This document shows, in pieces, positions 15,147 to 23,731 of a DNA stretch of 51,182 nt (its first letter is position 1; every line of letters begins with the position of its first letter). A model generated the notes under the pieces. The model was not told the DNA's origin. It saw only the letters and a list, made by a program, of their open reading frames with translations, and did not search any database. The stretch is from an uncultured Saprospiraceae bacterium (GTDB taxonomy: Bacteria; Bacteroidota; Bacteroidia; Chitinophagales; Saprospiraceae): positions 1 through 51,182 of the forward strand of contig CALDGQ010000120.1 in the NCBI GenBank assembly GCA_937941765.1, in the 5' to 3' direction. Both the position numbers and the translations under genes were made by a program.

Positions 15147-17426
15147 TTAAAAATGAAAGGTAAGTCCGATACTTGGCAATATCGGTAATTGATTTACCCG
15201 TTCATATCGAACTCTATCAAAATAAAAGATGTTGTCTCTATTATAAGCATTGGTTACACTTGCCACTGCTTCTAATCTCGATGTTTTAGAAAATGAAATG
15301 GTCTTCTTCAATGAAACATCCAATCGGTGATAATATGGCAATCGTCCACCATTTCTCTCATCTGCGTATACAATCCCTAACTCGGCATTGTCAACCAAAG
15401 GATCGGAATCCAATCCATCTTGGAAAAGTGAATTCCCATAAAAACCTTGTGTTCTTGTAAACGGAAATCCTGATCCCATATTCCAACGAAGACTTGCTTC
15501 CCAATCTCTATCGCCACCAAAAGTATGACTTACTAAGAAATTGATATTGTGTCTTCTATCAAATAAGGTTGGATACACTTGCTCTCCATCATCACGATTT
15601 ACAAAACCAAGTGAGTAAGTTGCCCAAACCGTCAATGCAGGTGCTTGATAATCTACAGAAAAATCAATTCCATAAGCATCTCCTGTTTCTGTTACATAAT
15701 TTGGATCAGATGGTTCTGTTTTGTTTCTATTGATTTGGATAATTTGGTTGAAACCTTTATAGTATGGCTCCACATTTAGCGTCGTATTATTACCGACATC
15801 AAATTCCATCCCAGCAATTGCGTGTACTGCTTTTTGAAGTCTATGATCAGTTTCCTCGGTTGATCCAGGCTTGAAAAAAGTTTCTTCAGGACCAGAAAGG
15901 AAACCTACAAACAAGTTAACTACGTCTCTTTCATTTACCGTACTAATTAAATTTTGTGAATATAATCCACCTGCAAATTTAAAACGAATACCATCCGTAA
16001 TATTGTATTTGACTCCTAAACGAGGTTCGAATGAAAACTCATTTAAAGAAGCATAGTAATGCAAACGCACACTTGGTTCTAAAATCAAGTTGCCTATTTT
16101 CCGCTTATATTTTGTATAACCTGCCAATTCGGTTGTGAAATCTTCTTGTTGGAAAGTAAGATTCAAAAAGTTTCTAAAAACAAAATCCGTATTGAAACCG
16201 TTGAATTCAAATCCATATTTTAACGCACTATTTTTTCCGAAATTTAAGAAATTCAAACCAGCAGAGTAAGTATTGATTCCACTGCTTCTAGGAGCGCCGT
16301 CCGCTTCTTTTAATGTAATATTGTAATTTGAAAAAGCAAAAGTTCCTGTGATGGTGAAACTAGATGCCGGTGGAATTAGATTGAAATTTGCAGCTGCACC
16401 ATTCGTTACCCAATTCAAATTGGCGATTCCCGGATAGTTGACACCGTCTGTAAAATTGAAACCGAATAAATTCAACTTACTACCATTACCAGCTACCATT
16501 GAAATTTTTCCATAAATATCTTGGAATGAGAATGGTAATCCTAAACTATCTGAAGATGCATAAGCATATAATTGCTTAGAAGTCTGATCTAGGTATGATT
16601 TTTTTCCAGTCAATAAAAATGAAGTACTACCTCCACCTTCTTCTTTCAATTTCTTAATTGGTCCTTCTACTAAAACTTTCGCTTGAAACGGACTTGCTGA
16701 AACGACGCCACCAAATCTTTTCTTATTTCCTTCTTTTGTTTTAATATCTACAACAGCAGAAATACGTCCACCATATTCTGCACCAAAACCACCCGTCAAT
16801 ACATCTACATTCTTGATGGTTTCTGTTTCAAATACGGAGAAAAAACCGATCGAGTGAAAAGGATTGTAAATAGTCATTCCATCCAATAATATTTTATTTT
16901 GAACGGGAGATCCTCCACGGATATACAATTGTCCCCCTTGATCACCCGTAACGATGACTCCAGGTAATACGGGTAAGTATTGTGCGATATCTGCTTCTCC
17001 ACCTACTGATGGTAAGGCACGGATCTGTTTTGGCGTAACGGTTACTTTTGAAATTTGAACATCTGAACGTGCTTGCTCTTTTTTTGCAGATACAATAACA
17101 TCTCCTAATTGTACGCCACTTTCAGTCATATACATGCTCACATATTCTAGTCCGCCCGCCTTCAGTTTGACATCCACTGCTACACTATCATATCCGATAT
17201 AAGTTGAAACCAACGTAACGTTACCTGGGGCAATATCTGTAATTGTAAAAAAACCGTCCAAGTCTGTGGTTGCTCCTTTTCCAGTGCCATTCACCAATAC
17301 GTTGCAATAAATCACTGGTTCACCACTGTCTTTGTCGTAAACATTTCCACGAATGGTTCCATTTTGAGCGAACATCGATCCAGCAATAAGCAAGGTCATA
17401 ATAGTCGCTAGTAAAAATCGTTTCAT
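15147..17426 (-). CDS. TonB-dependent outer-membrane receptor with CarboxypepD_reg-like domain
   Basis: A 759-aa protein with a signal peptide (ending SMFAQ), a CarboxypepD_reg-like/transthyretin-like domain (about 22-105, TIRGNVYDKDSGEPV), a plug domain (about 125-235, GGEADIAQYLPVLPGV and GGQLYIRGGSPVQNKILLDG), and a beta barrel ending in an aromatic residue (SIGLTFHF). It transports an unknown substrate across the outer membrane using TonB energy. No SusD-like partner follows, so it is not a typical SusC polysaccharide system; the size suits the smaller receptor class for peptides, siderophores or cofactors. It is monocistronic, with a bidirectional terminator after it and a divergent gene upstream. 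Confidence 0.93.
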   Translation of the reverse strand: MKRFLLATIMTLLIAGSMFAQNGTIRGNVYDKDSGEPVIYCNVLVNGTGKGATTDLDGFFTITDIAPGNVTLVSTYIGYDSVAVDVKLKAGGLEYVSMYMTESGVQLGDVIVSAKKEQARSDVQISKVTVTPKQIRALPSVGGEADIAQYLPVLPGVIVTGDQGGQLYIRGGSPVQNKILLDGMTIYNPFHSIGFFSVFETETIKNVDVLTGGFGAEYGGRISAVVDIKTKEGNKKRFGGVVSASPFQAKVLVEGPIKKLKEEGGGSTSFLLTGKKSYLDQTSKQLYAYASSDSLGLPFSFQDIYGKISMVAGNGSKLNLFGFNFTDGVNYPGIANLNWVTNGAAANFNLIPPASSFTITGTFAFSNYNITLKEADGAPRSSGINTYSAGLNFLNFGKNSALKYGFEFNGFNTDFVFRNFLNLTFQQEDFTTELAGYTKYKRKIGNLILEPSVRLHYYASLNEFSFEPRLGVKYNITDGIRFKFAGGLYSQNLISTVNERDVVNLFVGFLSGPEETFFKPGSTEETDHRLQKAVHAIAGMEFDVGNNTTLNVEPYYKGFNQIIQINRNKTEPSDPNYVTETGDAYGIDFSVDYQAPALTVWATYSLGFVNRDDGEQVYPTLFDRRHNINFLVSHTFGGDRDWEASLRWNMGSGFPFTRTQGFYGNSLFQDGLDSDPLVDNAELGIVYADERNGGRLPYYHRLDVSLKKTISFSKTSRLEAVASVTNAYNRDNIFYFDRVRYERVNQLPILPSIGLTFHF

Positions 17427-17625
17427 AATTTCAAGTAAGTTCTATAATTAAGGATGCAAAATACGTAAAAAAAGACTTTTCTTTGCCTTCTTAACTGTCC
17501 CAATTTTGTCATCTAGATAGATTACATTTATTTGATAATCAGCTATTTATATAATTAGTTGCATGGTTAAATTTTCGACTAACCAATGTAAATTGTATCT
17601 TAGACACTACATTAATTCGATTAAC

Positions 17626-18342
17626 ATGATTCGAAACATTATTATTCTTGCTGCATTCTTGATTTCCAATTCTTGTTTTGGCCAATTTTCAGCCGAAGAA
17701 CGAACAATTATTAAAGGGATGACCGACGAAATGTGTAGGTGTATGGAAGCGGAAAAGATGGAACTGAAAACGTATGAAGGTTTCAATGCAGCACTGATTC
17801 ATTGCATGAATTTTGACGCCTCTTCTTTCAAACCGTTGATAGATTCACTTTATATTCAAAATGAGGAGTATGATTTTTTGGTCAAACTTCCTGACGAGAT
17901 TTCTAAAGGTATCCGCAAGGATTGTGACTTGGTAGTTGAATTTTATCATAACAATGGAATTCCTGATTTGGCTAATAAGATTCAATATGAAATGACTGGT
18001 ATGACGATGGCAGTTGATAGTATTGATTTGATGCGTGATTTTTATGCCAATGTTTTTGATGTAAATTTTGTTGCATTAAATAAAATGAATACCACCTTAT
18101 ATCAAGGAAATTGGGGAAATCTTTTGTTGCTGCTCTGCCCTGCTGAAATCGCAGAAATAGATGCAGCTGTCAATCGCCATCAATTCAATTTGGATGTCAA
18201 TGATATCGACAAAGCTGTTGAATTGGTCCAAGCGAATGGTGGTACTATCAGGAAGGCAGAAAAAAGCACTCCCGGGATGCGTGTGGTTACTGTTTTTGAT
18301 CCGGATGGGAATAGTATTGTTTTGACGGAATTCAAAAAGTGA
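17626..18342 (+). CDS. Exported protein with a C-terminal VOC (glyoxalase/bleomycin-resistance) domain
   Basis: The ATG at 17626 is chosen because it opens directly onto a signal peptide (MIRNIIILAAFLISNSCFGQ); the frame extends 63 nt further upstream without one. The product has 238 aa. Residues about 21-110 are helical with several cysteines (MCRCMEAEKM, IHCMNFD, KDCDL) and have no family I recognise. Residues about 122-238 are one VOC unit: DLMRDFYANVFD, HQFNLDVNDIDKAVEL, DPDGNSIVLTEF, with a likely metal His and C-terminal Glu. VOC enzymes act as dimers or tandem units and are mostly cytoplasmic, so an exported fusion is unusual. Three membrane-protein genes follow 20 nt downstream. Confidence 0.8.
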   Translation: MIRNIIILAAFLISNSCFGQFSAEERTIIKGMTDEMCRCMEAEKMELKTYEGFNAALIHCMNFDASSFKPLIDSLYIQNEEYDFLVKLPDEISKGIRKDCDLVVEFYHNNGIPDLANKIQYEMTGMTMAVDSIDLMRDFYANVFDVNFVALNKMNTTLYQGNWGNLLLLLCPAEIAEIDAAVNRHQFNLDVNDIDKAVELVQANGGTIRKAEKSTPGMRVVTVFDPDGNSIVLTEFKK

Positions 18343-18362
18343 TCATTTAAAAAATAAATACC

Positions 18363-18806
18363 TTGAGAAATTACATTCGTTTCTTTATCAAGTGTTGGGT
18401 CGCAAGTCTTGTATTTCGTATTGTTGGTTCCCAATTTTTACAAGATAGTTTTGGTTATCACGATCCATGGGATATTTTCATTTTACTACTCATTTCTCTA
18501 TTTTTTGCAACCTGTACTGGCCCATTGTTGTTTTTAGCTACGATTGCTCTTGCTATATTTTCCAACAAAGAAGTTACGGTTTTTCAATTTCGGATCATAT
18601 TTACATTATATTGTATAGCAATCTGGTTGTTAGCGTTCTGGATTGAGGAACCTAATGCCAACATTTATACAACTACTTTTAAGTATCCTGAAAATCTATT
18701 ACAATTAATCATAGGTATCATAAGTGGTTGGTTTTTCAAACTTACCATTGAAGGTTCGGATGAATCAGGTCTAGAAGAAGATGAAATTCTGGATGTTGGA
18801 ATTTAA
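18363..18806 (+). CDS. Four-helix membrane protein, tandem paralog 1
   Basis: A 147-aa protein of unknown function. Four hydrophobic segments cover about residues 5-25, 35-63, 70-95 and 110-128, followed by a short acidic tail that ends ...LEEDEILDVGI. The start is a TTG at 18363, 20 nt after the VOC gene; no ATG is available near the expected N-terminus. It shares its layout and several motifs (KCW near the N-terminus, an aromatic-FR before helix 3, G-W-F-F-K-L at helix 4 exit, and the acidic I-L-D tail) with the next two genes. No known domain is recognised. Confidence 0.7.
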   Translation: MRNYIRFFIKCWVASLVFRIVGSQFLQDSFGYHDPWDIFILLLISLFFATCTGPLLFLATIALAIFSNKEVTVFQFRIIFTLYCIAIWLLAFWIEEPNANIYTTTFKYPENLLQLIIGIISGWFFKLTIEGSDESGLEEDEILDVGI

Positions 18807-18820
18807 AAGGAAGTATAAAA

Positions 18821-19279
18821 ATGAAACAACTATTGAAATTCGATTTTAAATCTTGGATACTGTGTGTACTTGGCGGTTTAATCGGAACTTCAATATATAG
18901 CTTTTTAGAATCAAGATTTGAACCATATACATATAGTAAAATTTTGACGGAAGCTTATCTTGGTGCTTTGTCCGTATTGTTCATTTCAGTTCCAATTTTG
19001 ATTTTATTAATTTGGGTTAGTTTAATAATTTATCAAATCACAAAAGTTCCTTTACGTTTTAGGGTTGCGCTCACCATAATTGCTGTCATTACTTGGTTCT
19101 TTTCTTTTTTTATACCTTATGGGTTTGAATTTTTAAGCACTATATTTTCAATTATACACCTATCGTTTTCTGCACATTTTATAGGATTATTGTTTGGAAT
19201 TTGGTTCTTCAAATTAGATTTAAATACACCTAATTCCAACATAGAATATACGGATATAATTTTAGATGTTGATATCTAA
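18821..19279 (+). CDS. Four-helix membrane protein, tandem paralog 2
   Basis: A 152-aa paralog of the flanking genes. It has four hydrophobic segments, RFRVALTI before helix 3, and HFIGLLFGIWFFKLDL at the fourth helix, and ends in TDIILDVDI. The ATG at 18821 lies 14 nt after the preceding stop codon, so the genes form an operon. The family is unknown to me. The identity to paralogs 1 and 3 is low over the helices but clear in the helix 4 exit and C-terminal tail, which suggests an old duplication with the tail under constraint. Confidence 0.75.
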   Translation: MKQLLKFDFKSWILCVLGGLIGTSIYSFLESRFEPYTYSKILTEAYLGALSVLFISVPILILLIWVSLIIYQITKVPLRFRVALTIIAVITWFFSFFIPYGFEFLSTIFSIIHLSFSAHFIGLLFGIWFFKLDLNTPNSNIEYTDIILDVDI

Positions 19280-19321
19280 AAAAAACTTAATTCAATTTAG
19301 AACTTTAAGAAAAAACGAGGC

Positions 19322-19741
19322 ATGACAAAAATATCTATTTACGCATTGAAATGTTGGACAACGAGTATCGTAATAGGCTTGTTGTGGATTGCACTTTATT
19401 CTAATTTAAAACCTAATGGTGATATAGAAAGTCCATTGTTCGCCTTAATTTTTTTCTCGGGTCCACTTTTCGCTATCCTTTATTCGTATTGTCTTATTGG
19501 ATATCATTTGTTTAAAACTCCACAAAAATTTAGGATGATTCTTATGATCTTATCCATAGGAATTTGGATTGTATTCAGCACTTTCGTTTTTGGTTTGCGA
19601 TTTTATAACCTATTCAGACTTGAGAACTTAATTATTATGACTCAAGTAATCGGATTGGTCTTTGGAATTTGGTATTATCATTTGGAGTTAAAACAATCAA
19701 TTAAGGTTGATGATGATGATATATTGGATATGGAAATGTAA
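19322..19741 (+). CDS. Four-helix membrane protein, tandem paralog 3
   Basis: A 139-aa paralog. It begins MTKISIYALKCWTTSI, sharing KCW with paralog 1. PQKFRMILMIL corresponds to the FR motif, TQVIGLVFGIWYYHLEL to the helix 4 exit, and the tail DDDDILDMEM to the acidic I-L-D ending. It is the last gene of the rightward run; a long-range inverted repeat (19749-19836) lies just behind it. Function unknown. Confidence 0.75.
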   Translation: MTKISIYALKCWTTSIVIGLLWIALYSNLKPNGDIESPLFALIFFSGPLFAILYSYCLIGYHLFKTPQKFRMILMILSIGIWIVFSTFVFGLRFYNLFRLENLIIMTQVIGLVFGIWYYHLELKQSIKVDDDDILDMEM

Positions 19742-19748
19742 TTAATAT

Positions 19749-19836
19749 CTCTCTGAGGGCTCTTCCTCAATTAATAAATTTGAAAAAAATCTATTCTATT
19801 CTAATTTATCTTCAATTCAATAAAGCCCTCTGAGAG
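19749..19836. repeat. Long-range inverted repeat between convergent genes
   Basis: CTCTCTGAGGGCT (19749-19761) and AGCCCTCTGAGAG (19824-19836) pair at 12 of 13 positions. The interval between them also pairs partly (ATAAATT with AATTTAT), giving an extended hairpin with an AT-rich loop. It lies between the last membrane paralog (+) and the MoxR ATPase (-), where a transcription stop for both directions is expected, but there is no clean U-tract. Confidence 0.55.
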
Positions 19837-19914
19837 CTAAATTTGTGAATACAACAATTAACTTACAAATCTAGTAAAAGTACACAATCCTTTTCTTCCT
19901 ACCGCATACCACCC

Positions 19915-21381
19915 CTAAAACTGATCATCCATATCCCCCAACATCCCAGCCAAAGAATCATTAAAATTAATACTACCAGATAAATAATCTTTGTTGATAA
20001 CATTGCACTCAGACAGTCCGTGAAGAATCAATTCCATACATAACAATTGATTGGCTTCATCTGTAATTCCTTTATTTTCTACCATTTTCTTAAGCCCTGC
20101 CACTTCATTCATTTGTTTCTTGAAATCCTTGTTGGATGCATCATTCATCAGGTCAATCGTATTGCCTGCCGCAAACCAAGCACGGATGGTTCCATAAGGA
20201 TCGCGTTGTTGACCTTTTCGCAAAGTGTCAGGATTTGGAAATAATTCTGTAAATTCTTTTTTCAAAACACTCCCTATAATATTGAGTGCCACATCATATG
20301 GACCTGCTTGTTCTCCTTCATACACCAACTCCATTTTTCCAGTAATCGCTGGGATAATTCCCCACAAATCTGTAATACGTGCAGTGGTTGTTTTTTCCTT
20401 ATTCAAAATCATTCGACGTTCCGCCATACTGACCAAATTTTCATAAGCAGAAATACTAACTCTGGCTGAAACACCACTTTTCTCATCGACAAATTCACTT
20501 TCGCGTGCTTCAAATGCAACTCTTTCTAAGATAGTATGTAAATGATCTGGAACGGTGATTGCAGTTTTGTTGGACTCTGCAATTCTAGCTTCTTGATTGG
20601 TGATCGTCTTCGCAATTTCAATCGACTTTGGATAATGGGTCAAAATCTGACTTCCAATTCTATCCTTCAACGGGGTGATGATACTTCCACGATTGGTGTA
20701 ATCTTCTGGATTTGCAGTGAAGACAAATTGGATATCTAATGGCAATCGCAATTTAAATCCACGAATTTGCATATCCCCTTCTTGCAACATATTGAAAAGC
20801 GAAACTTGAATCCTTGCTTGCAAATCAGGCAACTCATTTATCACGAAAATACTACGGTGTGCACGTGGCACCAATCCGAAGTGTATAACACGTTCATCCG
20901 AGTAAGGCAACTTCAATGTCGCCGCTTTTATCGGATCCACATCTCCTATCAAATCGGCAACACTTACATCAGGAGTCGCTAATTTTTCAACATATCGATC
21001 ATCTCTATGTACCCATTCGACAGGTGTTTTATCTCCTTTTTCCGCAATTAATTCAATCGCAAATTTTGAAATCGGCATTAATGGATCATCATTCAATTCG
21101 CTGCCAGCAACAATAGGCATCCATTCATCCAATAGACCTGTCATCAGTCTAGCCAACTTCGTTTTCGCTTGCCCACGCAATCCTAATAACAATATATTGT
21201 GTTTTGATAAAATCGCACGTTCCATATCCGGAAGTACCGTTTCTTCAAACCCTAGAATCCCATCAAAAACAGATTCTTTATTTTGTAATTTGCTGATTAA
21301 ATTTTCTCTAAGCTCTTCTTTTACAGATCTCGATTGATAACCTGATTTTTTCAATGCCCCAAGTGTCGTTATGTCTTTCAT
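19915..21381 (-). CDS. MoxR/magnesium-chelatase-like AAA+ ATPase
   Basis: The start at 21381 (MKDITTLGALKKSGYQ) is favoured over the ATG 39 nt upstream; it leaves 488 aa. The AAA+ core spans about residues 40-290. The P-loop is the variant GLRGQAKTK, with Ala before Lys-Thr; Walker B is SIFVINE; sensor 1 is FTANPEDYTNRG, and an Arg-containing block LKDRIGSQ follows. A long C-terminal helical region follows (about 290-488). Members of this Bacteroidota family usually work with a VWA-domain protein encoded next to them, as in Mg-chelatase and MoxR systems; no such gene is adjacent here. The client is unknown. Confidence 0.87.
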   Translation of the reverse strand: MKDITTLGALKKSGYQSRSVKEELRENLISKLQNKESVFDGILGFEETVLPDMERAILSKHNILLLGLRGQAKTKLARLMTGLLDEWMPIVAGSELNDDPLMPISKFAIELIAEKGDKTPVEWVHRDDRYVEKLATPDVSVADLIGDVDPIKAATLKLPYSDERVIHFGLVPRAHRSIFVINELPDLQARIQVSLFNMLQEGDMQIRGFKLRLPLDIQFVFTANPEDYTNRGSIITPLKDRIGSQILTHYPKSIEIAKTITNQEARIAESNKTAITVPDHLHTILERVAFEARESEFVDEKSGVSARVSISAYENLVSMAERRMILNKEKTTTARITDLWGIIPAITGKMELVYEGEQAGPYDVALNIIGSVLKKEFTELFPNPDTLRKGQQRDPYGTIRAWFAAGNTIDLMNDASNKDFKKQMNEVAGLKKMVENKGITDEANQLLCMELILHGLSECNVINKDYLSGSINFNDSLAGMLGDMDDQF

Positions 21382-21526
21382 AAATTCTTTGATAATTGTT
21401 TGTTGTACTTGAACTAACAAAACAGTTCATTCCTTAAATTGTTCTGCCTAAAGGTAATGTTCTTATCGTTTTTCCTGCTTTATATTCGAGATAAACTTCT
21501 ATTTTGCTATCATAAAAATTTGATAC

Positions 21527-22189
21527 ATGCAAAAGATCGCTTCCATCAGCTTTATCATTCTTACAATTGTGTTATTAACCAATTGCAGAGCAATGAAAGT
21601 CCGCAAGCTAAGTTCAATTGAAGAAGTGGAAGGTTTGAAAAAAGGAGCCTTACTCGTAAGATTGAAAACTTCTGAAAATAAAATCACCAAGTTGAGAGAA
21701 ATTGGATTGGAAAAAGAAGCGAATAAAGTAAAAAATGAACAAGCTGAAGAAAACAAAAATATTATCAAAGCTTTTAAAGATCATTTCAACTTTTGTCCAG
21801 TTTACTTTTTCATGTCCAATCAATCCAATAATGTAAGAAGTAATGAGTTGACAAATATCTTCATTAATGAAAATCTTGAAACTGCTGATACTATTCAATT
21901 TATAGGTGATTATTTGACAGCTGAATTCTCAAGAACGCAAGGTGTACCAGGAAAAGATGAAAATGGAAATCGAGTTGCCACAAGTTCTTCCTATGGATTG
22001 CCCTCCTTGATTGTTATGGACAAAAATTTTGTGCAGATGTCCAATCCTTTCCCTTCTGCTATTCGCACTGCTATGTTCAATGATCCTATTGTTAAAATTA
22101 AAGCAGTGAAATCCTTGAACGAAGAATTGTTTTATTTTTTCTATGAAGGTAAAAGATGGAAGGCCAAGAAGATGTTGATTGAATATTAA
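21527..22189 (+). CDS. Exported protein of unknown function
   Basis: A 220-aa protein with an N-terminal hydrophobic signal (MQKIASISFIILTIVLLTNC). Cys20 could be lipidated, but the -1 residue is Asn, which is atypical for a lipobox. The mature part starts with a charged helix (about 30-85) followed by an alpha/beta-looking region (FCPVYFFMSNQ, LPSLIVMDKNF, ELFYFFYEGKRWKAKKMLIEY). I recognise no family. It is divergent from the MoxR ATPase, with about 145 nt of shared upstream sequence, and is followed by a 365-nt gap. Confidence 0.72.
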   Translation: MQKIASISFIILTIVLLTNCRAMKVRKLSSIEEVEGLKKGALLVRLKTSENKITKLREIGLEKEANKVKNEQAEENKNIIKAFKDHFNFCPVYFFMSNQSNNVRSNELTNIFINENLETADTIQFIGDYLTAEFSRTQGVPGKDENGNRVATSSSYGLPSLIVMDKNFVQMSNPFPSAIRTAMFNDPIVKIKAVKSLNEELFYFFYEGKRWKAKKMLIEY

Positions 22190-22300
22190 TAACAATAAAT
22201 TTTCGAGATAAAAATATATCCAAATTGAGCAAGCATTCAAGCAGAAACGATTGAAGCAACAAACCTTATTGTATTTTGAAGTATCTCCGCTTCAGATATT

Positions 22301-22432
22301 ATGTTTTCTACCTCTAAAAAATTAACATTTAACCAAATTACCCTGTCAATGGTATTTCCAAAAACTGCAAATAGGCTTAACTTATACCTACCTTATGATC
22401 CCATGAAAAGTAATCTTCATAAGGAAAATTAG
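22301..22432 (+). CDS. Possible 43-aa small protein
   Basis: The frame starts MFSTSKKLTFNQITLSM and ends MKSNLHKEN. TATTTTG (close to the TAnnTTTG -7 box) occurs about 30 nt upstream of the ATG, and a terminator begins 40 nt after the stop codon. There is no signal peptide and no recognised motif. It may be a chance frame. Confidence 0.2.
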   Translation: MFSTSKKLTFNQITLSMVFPKTANRLNLYLPYDPMKSNLHKEN

Positions 22433-22471
22433 AAAGACATTTTTTTAATTGTCCTTTTTAAATTGTTATTG

Positions 22472-22506
22472 AGCAGTACATTTCCTTTTTTGTACTGCTT
22501 TTTTTG
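22472..22506 (+). terminator. Rho-independent terminator
   Basis: AGCAGTAC pairs with GTACTGCT (8 bp, 12-nt T-rich loop) and is followed by a run of T. It is oriented for rightward transcription and lies 49 nt before the next gene. Confidence 0.85.
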
Positions 22507-22554
22507 TGCCCCTACGAAAAATGAGTAATTTGTATTACATCAAAAAAATAACCG

Positions 22555-23715
22555 ATGAAAACATTTTACTTAATCATTCTCAGCTGCCTTTTACAACTTT
22601 CTCTTTTTGGTCAATGCTGTCCTTATATGGATAATTTTGAAATAAGTCCTGAAGTGCCTTGCGCTAACCAAAACACTCAATTGTTGACCACTGTGACTAC
22701 TCCAAATCTTGGACAATATTATGGTTATGAAATTGAGCAAAATGGAAATTCTTTTACAATTCGAGCTTGCTATGCGCAAGGGTTGTCAACTGCCTTGGAA
22801 ACTTTTGATGAAGTTGTTGATTTTGGAATATTGCCTACTGGTGCTTATGAATATGAATACATTGCCTTTTTATCGGAATCAGAAGTAATGACAACTGAAG
22901 AATGTATTTCGACTGCTGTGACATCAAATGAAGTAACTGGGAATTTTGTAGTAACCCAATGTGTAGATCCACAACCGATTGCAGCAAATTGGGTGAATAC
23001 GCCTGTTTCTTGTTATGAAGAAAATGATGGCTCTATTGAAGTAGTAGTTATCGGCGGTGTCCCTCCTTATCAATATGCTATTGATGGAACGAATTTTGGG
23101 GATGACTCGTCGTTTTTCGATTTAGCTCCAGGTGATTACACGATTACTATTTTAGACGCGGTCGGAACAACAGCAACCCTTGAAAATATTGTGATCGATG
23201 AAGCGATGCAGCTTATCGTAGATTGTGGTGAAGATATTCTTTTGATGCCAAATGAATTTTACAACATTACACCTGCGGTAAATTCAATTATCAATCTAGA
23301 TTCTGTTTTTTGGACTCCTACCATCGGATTATCTTGTACAAATTGTCTTGAAACTACTGCTTCACCTCCTACTGATATCTGTTATACGATTAGTGTCATA
23401 AATGAAGATGGATGTGTCGCTACTGATGAAATTTGCTTTACACTCAGCACGAATGTATCGGAAATTAATTCGCAATCCTTTCAACTTTTTCCAAATCCTG
23501 TTGCTGATATTTTAAATATTGAATTAAATATTGAATTCGCGAATAATTATGAAATTCGAATTTTGGATATCAAATCACAAATGGTATTTGATCAAAAATT
23601 TGATAATATGGTCAAAAGACCTCAATTAAATGTAAGTAATATGCCAAATGGGATTTATTTAATTCAAATTGTTTCAAATTCCTTAATTTATAGCCAGAAG
23701 TTTGTGAAAAATTAA
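22555..23715 (+). CDS. T9SS type A secreted protein with an SprB-like repeat
   Basis: A 386-aa protein. A signal peptide (MKTFYLIILSCLLQLSLFGQ) is followed by a Cys-containing beta domain (about 21-140), one SprB-like repeat (about 143-215: PVSCYEENDGSIEVVVIGG, YQYAIDGTNF, DYTITILDA), an Ig-like stretch with W-x-P and paired Cys (about 220-295), and a type A sorting domain (about 305-386: FQLFPNPVADIL, MPNGIYLIQI). The next gene, another T9SS cargo, starts 16 nt after its stop codon, so both are probably one transcript. Its role is unknown; the SprB module suggests surface adhesion. Confidence 0.85.
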   Translation: MKTFYLIILSCLLQLSLFGQCCPYMDNFEISPEVPCANQNTQLLTTVTTPNLGQYYGYEIEQNGNSFTIRACYAQGLSTALETFDEVVDFGILPTGAYEYEYIAFLSESEVMTTEECISTAVTSNEVTGNFVVTQCVDPQPIAANWVNTPVSCYEENDGSIEVVVIGGVPPYQYAIDGTNFGDDSSFFDLAPGDYTITILDAVGTTATLENIVIDEAMQLIVDCGEDILLMPNEFYNITPAVNSIINLDSVFWTPTIGLSCTNCLETTASPPTDICYTISVINEDGCVATDEICFTLSTNVSEINSQSFQLFPNPVADILNIELNIEFANNYEIRILDIKSQMVFDQKFDNMVKRPQLNVSNMPNGIYLIQIVSNSLIYSQKFVKN

Positions 23716-23731
23716 ATTTAAATCCAGAACC

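Larger units (their letters stand above)
22190..22554. other. Gap with a possible small ORF and a terminator
   Basis: This stretch contains one short plus-strand frame, 22301-22432 (ATG to TAG, 43 codons, basic and rich in Leu/Asn), and a strong terminator at 22472-22506. The terminator is 280 nt after the exported-protein gene, far for a simple 3' end, which leaves room for a small gene or small RNA. No similarity is recognised and coding potential is weak. Confidence 0.4.
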
